Source of the DNA: Chlamydiota bacterium
GTDB lineage: Bacteria; Auribacterota; UBA3054; B51-G9
NCBI GenBank assembly: GCA_003648225.1
Contig: QMOL01000092.1
Coordinates: 1 to 9,229, forward strand
Length of the DNA: 9,229 nucleotides
Direction of reading: 5' to 3'
Below the pieces are notes generated by a model. The model was not told the DNA's origin. It made no database searches and worked only from the letters and a program-made list of their open reading frames with translations. Every line of letters begins with the position of its first letter. The first letter of the stretch is position 1. Of this stretch, positions 6,362 to 9,229 are shown in pieces. The position numbers and the translations under genes are program-made.

Positions 6362-7469
6362 AATATTCCTCCTGATACTTTTGATTGGAATATTGACCTT
6401 TACAGCTTATGCTGTGAAATCAGAACAGGTCAGCCGCGTAATCGCTAAAGTGGGTAACGATGTCATTACTACCGCTGAACTTGATAAATTCCTAAAACCA
6501 TGGCTTATGAAATATGGTAAGGAATATGATAATAAAGAATTCGCTGACCTTACACAACGCGCGCGTCAAGCCGCGCTAAAACAATTTATTGAACGAAAAC
6601 TTTTAACTCAGGAAGCTGATGCCTCTAAAGTTGAAATTCCCGATATTGAAGTTCAAAAAGAATTTGACAGAATTAGTTCGCAATTCCCTTCTAAAAGTGA
6701 ATTTGACAACTTTCTGAAAAAAGAAAATATGTCCGTTGAGGAATACAAAAAACTTATTAAAGATGATTTAAGAACAAAGGTGCTCGTTCACGATAAGGTT
6801 ACTAAAAAAATCCTTATTCTTCCATCGCAAATTCATGATTTCTATCAACTCCATATTAGTGAATTCCTGCAACCGGCTCAAGTGCATATGTACCAAATAC
6901 TTATTAAAAAAAAACCTACTTCGGAAGCGGCGCTGAAACGTGCTAATGAAATTTTACAAGAATTAAAAGACGGCGGCACGTTTCAACAGATTGCTCGTCT
7001 TAGTTCTGAAGGTCCTAAAAAAAGAAGTGGAGGTGATTGGGGAATAGTCGAAAAAGGCTTTTTCGGAGATGAAATGAAAAATGTTGAGAATGTAGCTTTC
7101 AAATTAAAGCCCGGACATTTTAGCGGTATTATTGAAACTAAATACGGTTATCATATAGTTTATATAGATAGAAAACGTATAAGTAGAATTCTTACTGAAC
7201 GTGAAGCGTACGACAATATTAAACAAAAACTTTTTATGGAAAGATATACTGGAGAGCTTGATGATTACATCAAATATCTTAGCGGTAAAACTTATATTGA
7301 AATTCTTCAGCCGGATATGGAAATGAATTTCTCATTCAAAAATAATAACGCTGATAATTCTCCCATCATTGTAAATCCTACTCCAACACCAAATATTACT
7401 CCCCAAGTTGTTAACACAAATAGTCAGCCTGACGGTGAGATAAACAACGATCATAACGTAAAACCATGA
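6324..7469 (+). CDS. SurA-like periplasmic chaperone with a single, degenerate parvulin domain
   Basis: A 381-residue exported protein. The N-terminus has basic residues, a hydrophobic core (about 13-27) and an A28-Y-A30 signal peptidase I-type site. A SurA N-terminal chaperone domain follows (about 35-165, starting RVIAKVGNDVITTAELDKFL). One parvulin domain spans about 184-283: VHMYQILI (187-194), GGDWG (236-240), VAFKLKPGHFSGII (257-270) and YGYHIVYI (274-281). Aligned to the preceding paralogue, the active-site His of RHIL is Gln (Q191) and the active-site Cys is Gly (G230); only H277 remains. A chaperone role with little isomerase activity is inferred. E. coli SurA has two parvulin domains and helps fold outer-membrane proteins. 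The last 40 or so residues are an Asn/Pro-rich tail with PTPTPNITP (352-360). The gene overlaps its upstream neighbour by 38 bp and ruvC by 4 bp (ATGA). Confidence 0.85.
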   Translation: MTRLLNSLQANTKIFLLILLIGILTFTAYAVKSEQVSRVIAKVGNDVITTAELDKFLKPWLMKYGKEYDNKEFADLTQRARQAALKQFIERKLLTQEADASKVEIPDIEVQKEFDRISSQFPSKSEFDNFLKKENMSVEEYKKLIKDDLRTKVLVHDKVTKKILILPSQIHDFYQLHISEFLQPAQVHMYQILIKKKPTSEAALKRANEILQELKDGGTFQQIARLSSEGPKKRSGGDWGIVEKGFFGDEMKNVENVAFKLKPGHFSGIIETKYGYHIVYIDRKRISRILTEREAYDNIKQKLFMERYTGELDDYIKYLSGKTYIEILQPDMEMNFSFKNNNADNSPIIVNPTPTPNITPQVVNTNSQPDGEINNDHNVKP

Positions 7470-7954
7470 TAATAATGGGCATAGATCCCGGAACCCGCAT
7501 CACGGGGTATGGTATTATTAATGAAAAAAACGGCGCAATCTCTTGCATCGAATACGGTGCAGTTAAAAACTCTCCAAAACTTTCCATTTGGGATTGCCAA
7601 CTTCGAATCTTTGACGGTATTTCTAAAATAATAAGCGAATATAAAATTGATTCCGTTGCCGTGGAAAGTCAGTTCTTTTCTAAAAATCCATACTCAACTT
7701 TAAAAATCGGCGCAGCAAGAAGCGTGGCTCTTTTACCGGTAACCCGCGCTGGATTGGGCATTAGTGAATATGCACCGACGCGAGTTAAAAAAGCAATTGT
7801 AGGCACAGGTACCGCCACTAAATATCAAATGCAGATAATGATTCAGAAAATGCTGGGACTTAACGAGAAAATCCAACCGGAAGACGCGGCTGACGCGTTG
7901 GGAATAGCTATCTGTCATCTGCATAATTACAAACTAATGGAGCGAATTAAATGA
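7466..7954 (+). CDS. ruvC: Crossover junction endodeoxyribonuclease RuvC
   Basis: RuvC is the dimeric, Mg-dependent resolvase that nicks Holliday junctions symmetrically during recombinational repair, acting with RuvA and RuvB. The 162-residue product is of usual length. The four catalytic acids are visible: D7 in GIDPGTRITGYG, E67 in VAVESQFFSKN, and D140 and D143 in PEDAADALGIAICHLH. The conserved APTRVKKAIVGTGTATKYQ segment (103-121) is also present. M1 gives the normal spacing to D7; M4 is a less likely alternative. The start lies in an ATGA overlap with the SurA-like gene and no Shine-Dalgarno is visible, so it probably depends on reinitiation. It also overlaps ruvA by ATGA. Confidence 0.96.
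   Translation: MIIMGIDPGTRITGYGIINEKNGAISCIEYGAVKNSPKLSIWDCQLRIFDGISKIISEYKIDSVAVESQFFSKNPYSTLKIGAARSVALLPVTRAGLGISEYAPTRVKKAIVGTGTATKYQMQIMIQKMLGLNEKIQPEDAADALGIAICHLHNYKLMERIK
7939..7942 (+). promoter_or_regulatory. Shine-Dalgarno site of ruvA
   Basis: GGAG lies eight nucleotides before the ruvA ATG (7951), within the end of ruvC. This is the best-formed ribosome-binding site in the operon and fixes the ruvA start. Confidence 0.65.
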
Positions 7955-8544
7955 TTATATTTCTTGAAGGTATTCTTGAAGAAAAGCAGCCCACTCGCGC
8001 TGTTATTAATGCCGGTGGTATTGGTCATGAGGTTATTATATCTCTAAATACTTACGAAGACCTGCCGAACATAGGTACAAAAGTAAGATTACAAACTCAT
8101 CATCATATTCGTGAAGACGCGGAAATATTATTTGGTTTCAGTAATAACTCTGAACGCGATTTCTTTGTCGTTTTAATCGGAATCTCAGGTGTAGGACCTT
8201 CGCTTGCAATCAACATTCTTAGCGGGTTGCCGCTATTAAGTCTTCGCGCGGCAATTGCCGCTGAAGATGTGAAACGTTTGTCTTCAATAAAAGGTATTGG
8301 GAAGAAAACCGCCGAAAGAATCATTGTTGAGTTAAAAGATAAAATACCTGCTCTGACTGTCGCACAAGAAAAATCTAAATCCGCTTCGCCTGAAAACCGT
8401 ATGCTCAATGACGCAGTTCTCGCTCTAGTCGCTCTTGGATATAAAAACTCTGATGCTTATACCGCGGTAAAACGTGTACTGACAGAAAGTACAACCGACT
8501 CCCCTGTTGAAGAAATTGTCAGACTGGCTCTTGGGTCAATATAG
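7951..8544 (+). CDS. ruvA: Holliday junction branch migration complex subunit RuvA
   Basis: RuvA tetramers bind four-way junctions and load the RuvB motor for branch migration. The 197-residue length is normal. Domain I is an OB-fold (about 1-63) opening MIIFLEGILEE, with the acidic pin residues E55 and D56 in HIREDAEILFGF. Domain II has two helix-hairpin-helix motifs: LIGISGVGPSLAINILSGL (75-93) and LSSIKGIGKKTAERIIVEL (110-128). A linker (about 133-150) leads to domain III (about 151-197, MLNDAVLALVALGY...), the RuvB-contacting part, so the protein is complete. It is the last gene of the operon; two stem-loops follow and ruvB is not adjacent. Confidence 0.97.
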   Translation: MIIFLEGILEEKQPTRAVINAGGIGHEVIISLNTYEDLPNIGTKVRLQTHHHIREDAEILFGFSNNSERDFFVVLIGISGVGPSLAINILSGLPLLSLRAAIAAEDVKRLSSIKGIGKKTAERIIVELKDKIPALTVAQEKSKSASPENRMLNDAVLALVALGYKNSDAYTAVKRVLTESTTDSPVEEIVRLALGSI

Positions 8545-8546
8545 AG

Positions 8547-8572
8547 TAACCAAAGCATCCTGCTTTTGGTTA
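8547..8572 (+). terminator. Stem-loop immediately after ruvA, weak terminator or mRNA 3' structure
   Basis: TAACCAAAGCA (8547-8557) pairs with TGCTTTTGGTTA (8561-8572) around a TCC loop, with one bulged T. It begins two bases after the ruvA stop. No T-run follows, so on its own it is a poor rho-independent terminator and may instead protect the mRNA 3' end. Confidence 0.45.
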
Positions 8573-8642
8573 ATTAATCTCTCCCTCCCCTTGCCTGTGG
8601 AGGAGTTTGTACACATTCTGATTTTGGATTTTTCTTCTGCAG

Positions 8643-8669
8643 CTGACCTCGTTGAGGTCGGTTTTTTTT
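8643..8669 (+). terminator. Rho-independent terminator of the rpmE-prfA-ruvCA operon
   Basis: CTGACCTC (8643-8650) pairs with GAGGTCGG (8654-8661) around a GTT loop, with one wobble pair. Eight consecutive Ts follow (8662-8669). This is the classic form of an intrinsic terminator on the plus strand, about 100 bp after the ruvA stop. Confidence 0.88.
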
Positions 8670-8674
8670 GGAAT

Positions 8675-8717
8675 ACAGTAATAAAGAATTTTCGATTTAC
8701 TAAAATTCTTTTACTGT
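8675..8717. repeat. Long AT-rich imperfect palindrome between the two terminators
   Basis: ACAGTA (8675-8680), an AT bulge and AAAGAATTTT (8683-8692) pair with AAAATTCTTT (8702-8711) and TACTGT (8712-8717) around a 9-nt loop, giving 16 base pairs with a single 2-nt bulge. It lies between the plus-strand and minus-strand terminators and belongs to neither. It could be an auxiliary bidirectional terminator, a protein-binding site or a member of a small dispersed repeat family; nothing in this window decides between these. Confidence 0.55.
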
Positions 8718-8737
8718 GCAGGTGCGATAGCGCTACT

Positions 8738-8764
8738 AAAAAAGCCCCCGAAAAATCGGGGGCT
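8738..8764 (-). terminator. Rho-independent terminator of the rubrerythrin gene
   Basis: Read leftwards, AGCCCCCGA (8764-8756) pairs with TCGGGGGCT (8751-8743) around a TTTT loop, followed by a T-run (8743-8738 as TTTTTT, its first T also closing the stem). The nine-pair GC-rich stem is the strongest hairpin in the window. It lies 29 nt past the stop of the minus-strand rubrerythrin gene. On the plus strand the downstream sequence has no proper T-run, so the direction is assigned to the minus strand. Confidence 0.92.
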
Positions 8765-8793
8765 CAATTATTTGCAATTGTATTTCAATCCGT

Positions 8794-9229
8794 TTAACCG
8801 AAATATCTTTTCAATAATCCGGCGAAAGCGCTTCCATGACGCGCTTCGTCTTTACACATTTCATGAACTGTGTCGTGAATAGCATCATAACCAAGCTGTT
8901 TAGCTTTTGTTGCAAGATCTTTTTTGCCTTGACAAGCGCCATGCTCAGCTTCCACGCGTACTCTTAGATTTTCTTTCGTATCAGCACAAACTACCTCACC
9001 AAGTAATTCAGCAAATTTTGCCGCATGCTCGGCTTCTTCAAAAGCAATTCTTTTGTAAGCTTCAGCAACTTCAGGATATCCTTCCCTGTCAGCCTGACGA
9101 CTCATTGCGAGGTACATTCCAACTTCAGTGCATTCGCCGGTGAAATTAGCTTTTAATCCTTCAATAACTTCAGCATCAACGTCTTTGGCTACACCGATTA
9201 CATGTTCATCTGCCCACACAAGACCTTCA
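8794..9229 (-). CDS. rbr: Rubrerythrin-family peroxide/oxygen scavenging protein, 5' end cut by window
   Basis: A diiron ferritin-like protein that reduces hydrogen peroxide (and in some relatives oxygen) in anaerobes. The visible part is a complete four-helix domain. Numbered from GTG 9219, likely iron ligands are E29 (FTGECTEVG), E62 and H65 (EEAEHA), E90 (VEAEHG) and E125 and H128 (DEARHG). The sequence resembles the NADH peroxidase/reverse rubrerythrin group, in which a rubredoxin-like Cys4 domain precedes WADEHVIGVAK. The frame stays open through the right edge (EGLVWADEH), and I infer that the true start and probable rubredoxin domain lie outside the window; the internal GTG is unlikely to be the start. 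It converges on ruvA and has its own strong terminator. This supports an oxygen-sensitive lifestyle. Confidence 0.92.
   Translation of the reverse strand, partial: EGLVWADEHVIGVAKDVDAEVIEGLKANFTGECTEVGMYLAMSRQADREGYPEVAEAYKRIAFEEAEHAAKFAELLGEVVCADTKENLRVRVEAEHGACQGKKDLATKAKQLGYDAIHDTVHEMCKDEARHGSAFAGLLKRYFG

Noticed and set aside
8599..8605. GGAGGAG as a ribosome-binding site for a small gene after ruvA
   Set aside because: The only nearby start-like codon (TTG) reaches a stop after a few codons; more likely one arm of a weak stem.
8507..8797. 96-codon plus-strand open frame overlapping the end of ruvA and the terminators
   Set aside because: It runs through a clear rho-independent terminator, has no family resemblance and shares the ruvA 3' end in another frame.
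9217..9219. GTG 9219 as the true start of the rubrerythrin gene
   Set aside because: The frame stays open to the window edge with family-like residues (EGLV) before it, and the family usually has an N-terminal rubredoxin domain; the gene is treated as truncated by the window.
1..9229. tRNA or rRNA genes, CRISPR arrays, insertion sequences, defence systems
   Set aside because: No cloverleaf, rRNA signature, regularly spaced repeats, transposase or target-site duplication was recognised on either strand.

Overview
This window looks like an ordinary chromosomal stretch from an AT-rich, Gram-negative-type (diderm) bacterium that lives with little oxygen. The evidence is a lipoprotein, a SurA-like periplasmic chaperone, near-consensus sigma70-type promoters and a rubrerythrin-family peroxide scavenger. 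The promoters are of the TTGACA/TATAAT type and several starts have Shine-Dalgarno sequences, which argues against Bacteroidetes. The large DUF2723-TPR protein is also common in Bacteroidetes, and I believe it occurs in Lentisphaerota/Kiritimatiellota-type PVC bacteria. I cannot assign the phylum from the sequence alone.

Layout. Left, minus strand (1-3655): a two-gene unit read leftwards. It starts with a 1066-residue DUF2723-TPR membrane protein, probably a GT-C glycosyltransferase. This is followed, with a one-base TAATG overlap, by nadC (quinolinate phosphoribosyltransferase), which runs off the left edge. A 232-bp divergent intergenic region (3656-3887) holds two back-to-back promoters and a perfect 9-bp inverted repeat at the leftward transcription start.

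Centre, plus strand (3888-8544): rpmE, prfA, a parvulin-type lipoprotein, a SurA-like parvulin-domain protein, ruvC and ruvA. From prfA onward every gene overlaps the next (11, 38, 4 and 4 bp), so prfA-foldase-foldase-ruvC-ruvA is almost certainly one translationally coupled operon. rpmE lies 130 bp upstream and probably shares the promoter. The unit mixes translation termination, envelope protein folding and Holliday-junction processing. Neither prmC nor ruvB, the usual partners of prfA and ruvCA, is present here.

Right (8545-9229): a 249-bp convergent intergenic region crowded with stem-loops. It has a rho-independent terminator for the ruvA operon, an unexplained long AT-rich palindrome, and a strong terminator for the leftward gene. 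That gene is a rubrerythrin whose N-terminus, probably carrying a rubredoxin domain, lies beyond the right edge.

I found no mobile element, CRISPR array, tRNA, rRNA or clear new defence system. The points most worth a second look are the TMEM260-like glycosyltransferase, the intact/degenerate pair of coupled parvulins, the operator-like palindrome and the hairpin-rich convergent region.
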